DNA of 23,414 bases from an uncultured Ruminococcus sp. GTDB taxonomy: Bacteria > Bacillota > Clostridia > Oscillospirales > CAG-272. Positions 6,719 to 15,273 of the stretch are shown here, piece after piece. The stretch lies in the NCBI GenBank assembly GCA_902766115.1, contig CACXCL010000008.1, positions 1 to 23,414 of the forward strand, given 5' to 3'. Below the pieces are notes generated by a model that saw only the letters and a list, made by a program, of their open reading frames with translations, was not told where the DNA came from and made no database searches. The position numbers and the translations under genes are program-made. The stretch's first letter is position 1. Every line of letters begins with the position of its first letter.

Positions 6719-9301
6719 ATGGCCGACACGGCCCGCGTTTACATCATAGAAGCGGCTTATCAGGCCGACCGTCCCTACGACTACTATATCCCGTCGGGAC
6801 TTGAAGATCAGATCGTCCCGGGAATGATAATCGAGGTCCCCTTCGGCAGAGGTAACCGCAGAATGACCGCGGCGGTCTACGACGTTTTCGACCGGACGGA
6901 AGAGGACGGAAAAAAAGAGATGAAGCCTGTCTTCCCGCCGACAGACAACGCCGCCCCGCTGCTGAACAGAGAGGCGCTGGAGCTCTGTCTGTTCCTGAAG
7001 AACTACACCCTCTGCACCTTCGGAGACGCCGTCCGCACGATGGTGCCTCCCGCCGCCATGTCGCGTATCGAGGAGAGCTACTCCGTGCCGGAGGAGAACG
7101 CGCTGAAAGAGGTAAAAAACCTCAACGAAAAGGCGTCCTTCGTCCTGGCGGCGATAAAAGCGCGGGAAAAGGTGTCAAAGGAATTCCTGAGATCCGAATT
7201 CGGCGAGGACGTGACGAGCGTTCTGTCATCCCTCGTGAAGCTCGGTCTCGTCGAGAAGCACACGTCCCTTAAAGAGGGCGGCAGCAACGTGAAGCAGGAG
7301 ACCGCGGTCTATCCCGCGGACGGGATCGCCGCTCAGGCGGCGGAGGACAAATCGTTCATCACGGAATACGTTTCCGGTATGAAAAGCGCGAGGCAGGGAG
7401 AGACGCTGAAAGCCGCCGTCTTGTCCCCCGGCGCCACAGTCGGGGAGATCGCGGAGACGGTGGGTCTCGACCGCGCCGTCGTAAAGGGAGCGGTGTCCGC
7501 TCTCACTAAAAAAGGACTGGTCCGGACGGAGAAAAAGAACGTCTGGAGGAATCCTCTCATGCCGGACGAAAAGGACTTTTCGTCTTACGCCGGCGAGGAT
7601 TCCCTCTCGCCGGAGCAGGAGAGGGCGTACGGCGAACTTCTGTCCCTCTACGGGGACGGGATCCCCCGCGCCGCGCTCCTTCACGGAGTGACCGGCTCCG
7701 GCAAGACCAACGTGATAATGAAACTGATCTCCAGGGTGATCCAAGACGGAAAAGGCGTTATAATGCTGGTGCCGGAGATCGCCCTTACCCCCCAGACCGT
7801 GGGACGTTTCGTCGCCCGGTTCGGCGACCGGGTGGCGGTGATCCACTCGGGGCTGTCCGCCGGAGAGAGATACGACGCCTGGCGCCGTCTGCGAGAAGGC
7901 GAGGCGGATATCGCCATCGGCACCCGCTCCGCGGTGTTCGCGCCGCTCGAGCGGATCGGGCTCATCGTCATCGACGAGGAGCACGAGCACACTTACAAAT
8001 CCGAGACCTCCCCGAAATATCTCGCCCACGACGTGGCGCGGTTCCGGTGCGGCGAGCACCGGGCGATGATGCTCCTCGCCTCCGCGACCCCGTCGCTGAC
8101 GAGCTACTATAAGGCAAAACAGGGAAAATACACCCTGGTGGAGCTGAAGGAGAGGTTCGGCGGCGCGGAGCTCCCCGAGGTGGAGCTCGTTGACCTGAAG
8201 GAAGAACTCTCCGCCGGAAACACCTCTCCCCTGAGCCGCTCGCTCATCAAAAGGATGAGCGAAGGTTTCAGCCGGGGCGAGCAGGCGATCCTGTTCCTCA
8301 ACCGGAGAGGCTACAACAACTTCATCTCCTGCCGCGGGTGCGGCGAGCCGGTCAAGTGTCCGAACTGCTCGGTGACGCTCACTTACCACGTGAAGGACCG
8401 CGCGATCATGCGCGGAGCCGGGCGTGACTCGAACTATCTTGAGGTACGGCGCGGTGCCGGATATCTGGAGTGCCACCTGTGCGGCCACCGGGAGAGCGTC
8501 CCCGGGAAATGCCCCGACTGCGGGAGCGAGCATTTTCTCTTTCTCGGATGCGGGACCCAGCTCGTGGAGGATCATCTGACGAGGATATTTCCGGGCGCGC
8601 GGGTGCTCCGGATGGACCACGACACTACCAAAACGAAAAACTCCCACGAGGAGCTCCTCTCGAAGTTCCGCCGCGGCGGAGCGGACGTGCTTCTCGGCAC
8701 CCAGATGGTGACGAAGGGACACGATTTCCCGGACGTGACCACCGTGGGCGTGCTCAACGCGGACTCCTCCATGTTCGCGGACGACTACCGCGCCGCGGAG
8801 CGCACCTTCGCCATGCTGACCCAGGTGGTGGGCCGCGCGGGCAGAGGCAGATCCCCCGGGGTGTCGGTGATCCAGACCGCAAATCCCGACAGCGAGGTTC
8901 TTTCCCTCGCCGCAAAACAGGATTACAAGACCTTCTACGAGCGCGAGATAAAACTGCGCCGGGCGCTGGTGTTCCCGCCGTTCTGCGACATCGCGGTGAT
9001 CACCCTGTCCGGGACGGACGAATCGTTTCTGGAGCGGTCGGCCGCGCGGTTCAAAGAGAGGATGCTTGAGCATCTCAGACGTGATTACAGCGGCGTGAAG
9101 ACCGTGATCTACGGACCGTTTGAAGCGCCGATATATAAGATACAGAACGTTTGCCGGCTCAGATTCGTCATCAAATGCCGGCTGGACAGAAGGACAAGGG
9201 AGTTTATTTCCGTGCTGCTCACCGAATTCATGCGCGGCGGTCAGGGGAGATCTCTGAAGAATCTCAGGATCTCCGCCGACCTGAATCCCACGTCCGTATA
9301 A
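6719..9301 (+). CDS. priA: Primosomal protein N', replication restart helicase PriA
   Basis: 860 residues. PriA is a 3'-5' superfamily 2 helicase that recognises stalled forks and reloads the replisome. An N-terminal 3'BD/circularised winged-helix region (about 1-280) precedes the helicase core, with Walker A GVTGSGKT at 323-330 and Walker B DEEH at 419-422. Eight zinc-binding cysteines follow: C538, C541, C547, C550, C585, C588, C598 and C601. The gap C550-C585 is 35 residues against about 15 in E. coli PriA, meaning an insertion of about 20 residues inside the zinc module. QVVGRAGRG marks helicase motif VI. At 860 residues it is longer than the E. coli protein. It starts 30 bases after rpoZ with a GGGGAGGGG ribosome site. 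Confidence 0.96.
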   Translation: MADTARVYIIEAAYQADRPYDYYIPSGLEDQIVPGMIIEVPFGRGNRRMTAAVYDVFDRTEEDGKKEMKPVFPPTDNAAPLLNREALELCLFLKNYTLCTFGDAVRTMVPPAAMSRIEESYSVPEENALKEVKNLNEKASFVLAAIKAREKVSKEFLRSEFGEDVTSVLSSLVKLGLVEKHTSLKEGGSNVKQETAVYPADGIAAQAAEDKSFITEYVSGMKSARQGETLKAAVLSPGATVGEIAETVGLDRAVVKGAVSALTKKGLVRTEKKNVWRNPLMPDEKDFSSYAGEDSLSPEQERAYGELLSLYGDGIPRAALLHGVTGSGKTNVIMKLISRVIQDGKGVIMLVPEIALTPQTVGRFVARFGDRVAVIHSGLSAGERYDAWRRLREGEADIAIGTRSAVFAPLERIGLIVIDEEHEHTYKSETSPKYLAHDVARFRCGEHRAMMLLASATPSLTSYYKAKQGKYTLVELKERFGGAELPEVELVDLKEELSAGNTSPLSRSLIKRMSEGFSRGEQAILFLNRRGYNNFISCRGCGEPVKCPNCSVTLTYHVKDRAIMRGAGRDSNYLEVRRGAGYLECHLCGHRESVPGKCPDCGSEHFLFLGCGTQLVEDHLTRIFPGARVLRMDHDTTKTKNSHEELLSKFRRGGADVLLGTQMVTKGHDFPDVTTVGVLNADSSMFADDYRAAERTFAMLTQVVGRAGRGRSPGVSVIQTANPDSEVLSLAAKQDYKTFYEREIKLRRALVFPPFCDIAVITLSGTDESFLERSAARFKERMLEHLRRDYSGVKTVIYGPFEAPIYKIQNVCRLRFVIKCRLDRRTREFISVLLTEFMRGGQGRSLKNLRISADLNPTSV

Positions 9302-9326
9302 TATTCCGGAAAGGAAACGATGCAAT

Positions 9327-9803
9327 ATGGCAATACTTAATATCGTAAAAGAGGGCGATCCGGTCCTGAGAAAGGAATGCCGCCCCGTGGGAGAGATCAC
9401 CCCGCACATCATAAGACTTCTGGACGACATGCGCGAGACGCTCATCGACGCAAACGGCGCGGGGCTGGCAGCCCCGCAGGTCGGCGTGCTCCGCAGGATC
9501 GCCATCGTGGAAAACGACGGGCAGTTCATCGAGCTCATCAATCCCGAGATCATCGCCCGGGAGGGCGTGCAGAACGAGATCGAGGGGTGCCTCTCCGTCC
9601 CCGACGTATGGGGCATAACGGAGCGTCCCGAAAAGGTCACCGTCCGCGCCACCGACAGGAACGGCGCGGAGTTCACCGTCACAGGCGAGGGACTGCTGGC
9701 GCGGGCGTTCTGCCACGAGATCGACCACCTGTCGGGCAAGCTCTTCACGGACGGAGCGGTCCGCATCCTCTCGCCCGAGGAAGTGAAGGAGATGCTGGGA
9801 TGA
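9327..9803 (+). CDS. def: Peptide deformylase
   Basis: 158 residues. It removes the N-formyl group from nascent proteins and uses a divalent metal, usually Fe2+. All three motifs are intact: GAGLAAPQVG (44-53), EGCLS (86-90, metal ligand C88) and HEIDH (130-134, ligands H130 and H134, catalytic E131). AAAGGA lies about 10 bases before the ATG. It overlaps fmt by four bases (ATGA), coupling removal of the formyl group to its addition. Confidence 0.97.
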   Translation: MAILNIVKEGDPVLRKECRPVGEITPHIIRLLDDMRETLIDANGAGLAAPQVGVLRRIAIVENDGQFIELINPEIIAREGVQNEIEGCLSVPDVWGITERPEKVTVRATDRNGAEFTVTGEGLLARAFCHEIDHLSGKLFTDGAVRILSPEEVKEMLG

Positions 9804-10765
9804 CGGCGGACGGAAGGGCTGTCCGCGTGCTTTTCATGGGGACCCCGGACATCGCCGCGGAGTGCCTGCGACAGCTTATCGCTTCCCCCGACGCCGAGAT
9901 CGTCGGCGCCGTGACCCGGCCGGACAGGCAGAAGGGACGCGGGATGAAGACCCTGCCCCCTCCGGTGAAAATAGTGGCGGAGGAGAACGGCATCCCCGTA
10001 TTCCAGCCCGCCACCCTGAAGGACGGAGCCTTTGAGGACGAGCTGGCGGAGGTCGACCCGGAGATGATAATCGTCGCCGCCTACGGCATGATCCTGCCGC
10101 CCTACGTGCTGAACTACCCTCCTCTCGGCTGCGTCAACGCCCACGCCTCGCTTCTTCCGAAGTACAGGGGCGCCGCGCCCATCAACCGCGCCGTCATGAA
10201 CGGCGAGACGAAAACCGGCGTCACCGCCATGTTCATGGACGAAGGACTCGACACCGGAGACGTGATCTTCTCTCTTGAAACGCCCGTCGGCGAAAACGAG
10301 ACCGCCGGCGACGTCCACGACCGCCTGGCGTCCCTTGCGGGCGAGGCCATGCGCCGCGTGGTGAAAACGGCGAGACACGGGACGCTTCCCCGGACTCCCC
10401 AGCCCGCGGAGGGCGCGACCTACGCCGCGAAGATCACGAAAGAAGATCAGAAGATCGACTTTTCAAGCCCCGCCGGGACCGTGCACAACGTGATCAGGGG
10501 TCTTTCCCCCTATCCCGGCGCCTTCACCTCGCTCCCCGGCGGAAAACTTCTCAAAGTGACCGCCTCCCGGGTCGCAGACGGCTCCGCCGCCCCGCCCGGA
10601 ACGGTGACGTCGCTGTCGGGGGGCATAACCGTCGCCTGCGGCGGCGGATCGGTGATCCTCACCGAGGTAATTCCCGAGGGACGGAGCAAAATGGACGCCG
10701 AGGCGTTCATCCGCGGACGCGGCGTCGCCGAGGGGGACGTTCTCGGAGCGGATCCCGCCCGATAA
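9800..10765 (+). CDS. fmt: Methionyl-tRNA formyltransferase
   Basis: 321 residues. It transfers a formyl group from 10-formyltetrahydrofolate to initiator Met-tRNA. The N-terminal Rossmann domain begins VLFMGTPDIAAECL. NAHASLLPKYRGAAP (113-127) carries the catalytic Asn and His, and D151 in GLDTGD is the third catalytic residue. The C-terminal tRNA-binding OB domain covers roughly 215-315 (AAKITKEDQKIDF, then GLSPYPGAFT). The ATG lies in the last codons of def (ATGA overlap). A longer upstream reading in the same frame lies inside def and is not used. Confidence 0.96.
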   Translation: MTADGRAVRVLFMGTPDIAAECLRQLIASPDAEIVGAVTRPDRQKGRGMKTLPPPVKIVAEENGIPVFQPATLKDGAFEDELAEVDPEMIIVAAYGMILPPYVLNYPPLGCVNAHASLLPKYRGAAPINRAVMNGETKTGVTAMFMDEGLDTGDVIFSLETPVGENETAGDVHDRLASLAGEAMRRVVKTARHGTLPRTPQPAEGATYAAKITKEDQKIDFSSPAGTVHNVIRGLSPYPGAFTSLPGGKLLKVTASRVADGSAAPPGTVTSLSGGITVACGGGSVILTEVIPEGRSKMDAEAFIRGRGVAEGDVLGADPAR

Positions 10766-10790
10766 TCAAGTTTGACGAAAGGAGACCGTG

Positions 10791-11480
10791 ATGTTTTACT
10801 ACGGATTTGACTGGACCTACGTGGTCCTGGTGCTTCCGGCAGTCGTTCTGGCGCTGATCGCCCAGGCAAAGGTGAGCTCCACGTTCAAAAAATACGCTCA
10901 GGTCCCCTCCGACGGGGGCATGACCGGCGCTGACGCGGCGAGAATGGTCCTCGACAGCCACGGAGTCACGGGAGTGCAGATCGTGCCCGTCAGCGGGGAG
11001 CTGACGGACCACTTCGACCCGAAAGACAACGTGATCCGGCTGTCGGAGTCGGTCTTCAGCGCCCGCACCGCCTCGGCGGTGGGCGTAGCCGCCCACGAGG
11101 CGGGACACGCGGTGCAGTACGCGGAAAACTACGTGCCGATGCAGCTCAGGGCGGCGGTGATCCCCATGACGAAGGTCGGATCGTACGCCTCCATGCCTCT
11201 TATCATACTGGGACTTATATTTTCCATCAAGGCGCTCTCCCTGATCGGCGTGATCCTGTTCGGATTCACGGTACTGTTCCAGCTTGTCACCCTTCCGGTG
11301 GAGTTCAACGCCAGCCGCCGGGCGGTGGCGACCCTTGAGTCCTCCGGCAGAGTCACGGAGGACGGCGTCAAAAGCGCCAAAAAAGTACTGACGGCCGCAG
11401 CCATGACCTACGTCGCCGCTCTGGCGGTGGCGGTGGCCAATTTGCTGAGGCTTCTGATACTCATACGGAGAAACGATTGA
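10791..11480 (+). CDS. yugP: Membrane zinc metallopeptidase, YugP family
   Basis: 229 residues. This is a membrane-bound peptidase of the Zn_peptidase_2 (DUF2268-unrelated, PF04298-type) family with no established substrate. A first membrane helix is at about 8-26, the zinc motif HEAGH is at 102-106, further hydrophobic segments span roughly 128-172, and a C-terminal helix is at about 200-222. GELTDHFDP before the zinc motif and EFNASRRA after it are family blocks. I chose the ATG at 10791 over the adjacent GTG at 10788 because AAAGGAG lies six bases before the ATG. The stop overlaps the TTG start of rsmB. Confidence 0.9.
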   Translation: MFYYGFDWTYVVLVLPAVVLALIAQAKVSSTFKKYAQVPSDGGMTGADAARMVLDSHGVTGVQIVPVSGELTDHFDPKDNVIRLSESVFSARTASAVGVAAHEAGHAVQYAENYVPMQLRAAVIPMTKVGSYASMPLIILGLIFSIKALSLIGVILFGFTVLFQLVTLPVEFNASRRAVATLESSGRVTEDGVKSAKKVLTAAAMTYVAALAVAVANLLRLLILIRRND

Positions 11481-12775
11481 AAAACGGAAACGACGTGAGA
11501 AGACTCGCCGCCGCGTCTCTCCTGAGACTGGAAAAGGACGGCCGCTTCTCGAATATCGAAATAAATACTGTTCTCGGAAGATCGGCGTTCTCCGACGCCG
11601 ACCGCGCCCTGTTCACCCGGCTCGTGTACGGCGTGACGGAGCGGCGGATCACCCTGGACCTCATCATCGCCCAATACGCAAAAAACGGCGGCGGGAATAT
11701 CGATCCGGAAACCGTGACCGCCCTGCGGCTGGGACTGTACCAGCTTCTTTACGCCGACAGGATCCCGGATCACGCGGCGGTCTCCTCGGCGGTGGACGCC
11801 GCCCCGGCGAGATCCAGGGGATTCGTCAACGGCATCCTGCGGGAATTTCTGAGGCGCGGCAAGAGATTCGACCTGCCGGACCGCTCGGATGCGGTAAAAA
11901 ACCTGTCAGCCGCGCACTCCGTATCGGAGGACGTTTGCCGAGTGCTTATCCGCTCCTGGGGCGAGGTCAAAACGGAAGAGATCCTCAGCCGGATGAGCTT
12001 GACTCCCGCCGTGACTCTGAGGATCAACGACATGGTCCTCGATCCCGGGAGAGCGGCGACCATCCTCGGCGGGAACCGGTGCGGCTCCGCCGTGACCGTC
12101 CTGTCGTTCGACGGGCGCGTAAGGCGAGGCATCGACGAGGGTCTGTGGTTCGCCCAGGATCTTGCATCCGTCATGTGTACCGAGGCGCTGGGCGCCGTGC
12201 CGGGCGACGTGGTGGCGGACGTCTGCGCCGCTCCGGGAGGCAAGACCTTCTCCACGGCGCTGAAAATGAAAAACGACGGCGTGATCCACGCCTTCGACAT
12301 ACACGAAAACAAGCTCTCCCTGATCCGCCGCGGGGCGGAGAGAATGGAGCTCGGCATCATTCGCGCCGAAGCGCGCGACGGGCGTGATCCCGATCCGGAG
12401 CTCCGGGCAAAATGCGACAGAGTTCTCTGCGACGCCCCCTGCTCCGGTCTCGGCGTCATGGCGAAAAAGCCGGAGCTGAGATACAAGACCGAAAAAGAGA
12501 TCGATGGCCTGCCCGGGGTGCAGTCCGGCGTCCTTGCGGGAGCCGCGGAATACGTGAGACCGGGCGGCGTGCTGGTCTATTCCACATGCACGCTGAACCG
12601 GGCGGAAAACGACGATGTCGTCGATGGTTTCCTCGAATCGCACCCGGATTTCGCGCCTGACGATTTCGAACTTCCCGTGGGCAAAAGCCACAAAGGCGCG
12701 CTCACCCTCTTCCCCTCCCGTGGAAACCTCGAGCTTGACGGATTTTTTATAGCACGCTTTGTTAAAACCACATGA
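11477..12775 (+). CDS. rsmB: 16S rRNA (cytosine-967-C5) methyltransferase RsmB
   Basis: 432 residues. It methylates C967 of 16S rRNA using S-adenosylmethionine. The N-terminal NusB-like RNA-binding domain is about 1-135. In the methyltransferase domain, VCAAPGGKT (249-257) binds the cofactor, DAPCSGLG contains C322, and STCTLN contains C371, giving the two-cysteine mechanism of the family. The start is TTG at 11477, overlapping the yugP stop, with GGAG six bases upstream. The last codons, GFFIARFVKTT-stop, are the source of the tandem repeat that follows: the first repeat unit begins inside the gene at 12751. Confidence 0.95.
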   Translation: MKNGNDVRRLAAASLLRLEKDGRFSNIEINTVLGRSAFSDADRALFTRLVYGVTERRITLDLIIAQYAKNGGGNIDPETVTALRLGLYQLLYADRIPDHAAVSSAVDAAPARSRGFVNGILREFLRRGKRFDLPDRSDAVKNLSAAHSVSEDVCRVLIRSWGEVKTEEILSRMSLTPAVTLRINDMVLDPGRAATILGGNRCGSAVTVLSFDGRVRRGIDEGLWFAQDLASVMCTEALGAVPGDVVADVCAAPGGKTFSTALKMKNDGVIHAFDIHENKLSLIRRGAERMELGIIRAEARDGRDPDPELRAKCDRVLCDAPCSGLGVMAKKPELRYKTEKEIDGLPGVQSGVLAGAAEYVRPGGVLVYSTCTLNRAENDDVVDGFLESHPDFAPDDFELPVGKSHKGALTLFPSRGNLELDGFFIARFVKTT

Positions 12776-13237
12776 TTGATAGTTTACCCTCCCTAATCTT
12801 TTCTAAAGAGATCTTTCGTCTTTTTTTACAGCACGCTTTGTTAAAACTACATGATTGATAGTTTACCCTCCCTAATCTTTTCTAAAGAGATCTTTCGTCT
12901 TTTTTTCAGCACGCTTTGTCAGAACTACGTGATTGCCGGTTTATCCTCCCTGATCTTTTCTAAAGAGATCTTTCGTCTTTTTTTCCAGCACGCTTTGTTA
13001 AAACTACATGATTGTAAATTTTCCCTCCCTGATCTTTTCTAAAGAGATCTTTCGTCTTTTTATCGAGCGCTTTGTCAGAACTACGTGATTGCCGGTTTAT
13101 CCTCCCTGATCTTTTCTAAAGAGATCTTTCGTCTTTTTTTGCAGCACGCTTTGTTAAAACTACATGACTGTAAATTTTCCCTCCCTGATCTTTTCTAAAG
13201 AGATCTTTCGTCTTTTTTATCGCGCGCTTTGTCAGAA
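12751..13237 (+). repeat. Tandem array of six and a partial seventh ~78-bp rsmB 3'-end units
   Basis: Units begin at 12751, 12830, 12908, 12987, 13066, 13143 and 13221 (partial) and are 79, 78, 79, 79, 77 and 78 bases long. Each starts AGCACGCTTTGT (AGCGCTTTGT in unit 5), equivalent to the end of rsmB, and reads F-V-K-T-T-stop (units 1, 2, 4, 6) or F-V-R-T-T-stop (units 3, 5). It continues with CCTCCCT, the hairpin GATCTTTTCTAAAGAGATC (for example 12952-12970) and a T-rich end. Units 3-4 and 5-6 form a higher-order dimer. Unit 1 includes the true rsmB stop. No separate gene is supported in 12776-13285; a 63-residue open frame here is repeat-derived. Confidence 0.93.
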
Positions 13238-13285
13238 AAGAGATAATACCGGGATCCGAAATAATTCAAGCCGGAGGACAAAAAA

Positions 13286-14350
13286 GTGAACAACGACGAT
13301 ATAATGTCCATGACCCCGGCGGAGCTCAGGGAATACATGATCTCCGTCGGCGAACCGGCGTACCGGGCAAAGCAGGTCTTCTCATGGATCAGCCGGGGCG
13401 TCTTCCCTGAGGAGATGACGAACCTGCCTCTCCCTCTCCGCGAGAAGCTTGCGGCAGGCGGATACCGTATGCCCCGGATCCTCACGCGGCAGGACTCAAA
13501 GGACGGCGAGACGTCAAAGTATCTTTTCGCCCTCGTCGACGGCGAGTGCGTGGAATCCGTCCTTATGCGTCACGGCTACGGGACCTCTCTGTGCATCTCG
13601 TCCCAGGTGGGATGCCGAATGGGATGCGCGTTCTGCGCCTCCACCCGGGCGGGCAGGGTCCGCGACCTTCTCCCCTCGGAGATGATCGGGCAGATTGCCG
13701 CCGCGGGTCGGGACTCCGGCGAGCGGGTTGACAAAGTCGTCGTCATGGGGATCGGAGAGCCCCTCGACAACTATGAAAACGTGGTGAAATTCCTCCGTCT
13801 GCTGAACGAGAAGGACGGTCTCGGAATAGGGCTCAGAAACGTGTCCCTGAGCACCTGCGGCCTTGTTCCGGAGATAAAAAAGCTTGCCGACGAGGGTCTG
13901 CCGGTGACTCTGTCCGTCTCTCTGCACGCCTACAGCGACGAAAAGCGGCGCGAGCTGATGCCGGTGGCGAGAAAATACCCTCTCGACGCTCTGATGGAGG
14001 CGTGCAGGTATTACTTTGAGAAGACCGGACGGCGGATATCCTTCGAGTACACGCTCATCGCGGGGAAAAATGACTCGCCGGAGGACGCCCGGGGCATCGT
14101 ATCGCTCCTGAGAGAAAAAATGGGGTATCCGTCCCACGTGAATCTCATCCTGCTGAACGAGGTAAAGGAGACCGGTCTGCGCCGTCCCGCCGGGGACATG
14201 GCGGCAAAGTTTGCGGAGATGCTCGTCTCAATGGGGCAGAACGCCACGGTGAGAAGGAGTCTCGGCGGCGACATTGAGGGCGCCTGCGGGCAGCTGAGGC
14301 GAACGCGCGAGGCGGACCGCTCCGGCAAAGAAAACTTTACAAAAGGATAA
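13286..14350 (+). CDS. rlmN: Dual-specificity rRNA/tRNA C2-adenine methyltransferase RlmN
   Basis: 354 residues. This radical-SAM enzyme makes 2-methyladenosine at A2503 of 23S rRNA and at A37 of some tRNAs. The iron-sulfur motif CRMGCAFC gives C110, C114 and C117. GIGEPLDNYENV and SLHA are family blocks, and the substrate-methylated cysteine is C334 in GDIEGACGQL. It starts at GTG 13286 with GGAGG eight bases upstream. The 3' end holds a promoter for the next gene. Whether rlmN is reached by read-through from rsmB across the repeat array, or has a promoter of its own, is unclear; I saw no good promoter in 13238-13285. Confidence 0.96.
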   Translation: MNNDDIMSMTPAELREYMISVGEPAYRAKQVFSWISRGVFPEEMTNLPLPLREKLAAGGYRMPRILTRQDSKDGETSKYLFALVDGECVESVLMRHGYGTSLCISSQVGCRMGCAFCASTRAGRVRDLLPSEMIGQIAAAGRDSGERVDKVVVMGIGEPLDNYENVVKFLRLLNEKDGLGIGLRNVSLSTCGLVPEIKKLADEGLPVTLSVSLHAYSDEKRRELMPVARKYPLDALMEACRYYFEKTGRRISFEYTLIAGKNDSPEDARGIVSLLREKMGYPSHVNLILLNEVKETGLRRPAGDMAAKFAEMLVSMGQNATVRRSLGGDIEGACGQLRRTREADRSGKENFTKG

Positions 14351-14364
14351 AAAAGTATTATAAT
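14336..14364 (+). promoter_or_regulatory. Sigma-A promoter for prpC-prkC-rsgA inside the rlmN 3' end
   Basis: TTTACA (14336-14341) and TATAAT (14359-14364) are separated by 17 bases. The -35 box lies in the last codons of rlmN, before its TAA at 14348-14350. Transcription would start near 14371, about 40-50 bases before prpC. Confidence 0.75.
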
Positions 14365-14412
14365 ATACAGATCGGGGACGGCCTCGAAAAGCGGAGCCGT
14401 TCGGAGAAAGGG

Positions 14413-15255
14413 GTGGTTCGTGTGATTTACAGCGGAAAGACAGACGTTGGCAAGCGCCGCGCCGTAAATCAGGACAACTTCATAATCAAGGAATATCCCG
14501 GGGACGTCACTCTCGCCGTGGTCTGCGACGGAATGGGCGGAGCCAACGGCGGAGCCACCGCCAGCGAGGTCGCCTCGAAAGCCTTCGTCGAGTATATCGA
14601 CAAATACGGCGACAGGCTCGGTGAGCTCATCGAGGCGGGAGCGCGGGAGGACTTCTCCATGAACGCCGATACCAAGGAGCTTGATATCAGCGAGGGTTCC
14701 TCCATTCCCGTGATTCTGACGGCAGCCGTATCCTCCGCCAATGAGGCCGTATTCTCGAAGAGCACGGAAGACCCGGAGCTTCTCGGCATGGGCACCACTC
14801 TCGTGGCGACCGTGGCGTCCGGGAAGGATATCTACGCCGCAAACGTGGGCGACAGCCGGATGTACGTCATCACCGACGGCGGCATCAGGCAGATCACCCG
14901 CGACCATTCCTACGTCCAGCATCTGGTGGATCTCGGCAGGATGTCCCCGAAAAAAGCCAAGACCTCAAAGAGGAAAAACATAATCACCAGAGCCGTCGGC
15001 ACCGAGGCGAAGGTCAAGACCGACATTTTCAGAGTCGACCGCGACCGGATCCCCGAGGACGACGAAAAGCTCTATATCCTTCTCTGCTCCGACGGACTGA
15101 CGAACATGCTGGAAACGAGCGAGATCGCAGAGATCGTCAGAGGCGCCGGAGACGGCGGAGAAGAAAAGCTCGGCGAAGCGACAGACGCTCTTGTGGACCT
15201 CGCCAACGAACGCGGCGGCGCCGACAACATAACCGTCGTTATCCTCTCGATGTAA
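14413..15255 (+). CDS. prpC: PP2C-type Ser/Thr protein phosphatase PrpC/Stp
   Basis: 280 residues. It removes phosphates from proteins modified by the PASTA kinase encoded next. Metal-binding PP2C motifs are present: TDVGKRRAVNQD (10-21), VCDGMGG (37-43), NVGDSRMY (144-151), CSDGL (225-229) and GGADNITVVI (268-277). GTG at 14413 (GGAG six bases upstream) and GTG at 14422 (AAAGGGG about eight bases upstream) are both plausible starts, and the difference is three residues. It is followed 18 bases later by prkC, the usual arrangement. Confidence 0.94.
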   Translation: MVRVIYSGKTDVGKRRAVNQDNFIIKEYPGDVTLAVVCDGMGGANGGATASEVASKAFVEYIDKYGDRLGELIEAGAREDFSMNADTKELDISEGSSIPVILTAAVSSANEAVFSKSTEDPELLGMGTTLVATVASGKDIYAANVGDSRMYVITDGGIRQITRDHSYVQHLVDLGRMSPKKAKTSKRKNIITRAVGTEAKVKTDIFRVDRDRIPEDDEKLYILLCSDGLTNMLETSEIAEIVRGAGDGGEEKLGEATDALVDLANERGGADNITVVILSM

Positions 15256-15273
15256 AAAGGAGGTTCTCAAGCG

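Noticed and set aside
7226..10378. A 1050-codon open frame on the minus strand across priA, def and fmt
   Set aside because: It is antisense to three firmly identified genes, has no recognisable domain, and is rich in His, Arg and Gly as expected from the opposite strand of GC-rich codons.
12851..13042. A 63-codon open frame inside the tandem array, with repeated SLIFSKEIFRLFF
   Set aside because: It simply translates the repeat unit in another frame, has no good ribosome site, and its length depends on repeat spacing.
12751..13237. Array considered as CRISPR
   Set aside because: The whole ~78-bp unit is repeated with no unique spacers, and no cas genes are near.
13238..13285. Promoter for rlmN based on GATAAT at 13242-13247
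   Set aside because: TTGTCA lies only seven bases upstream, and nothing resembles a -35 at 16-18 bases.
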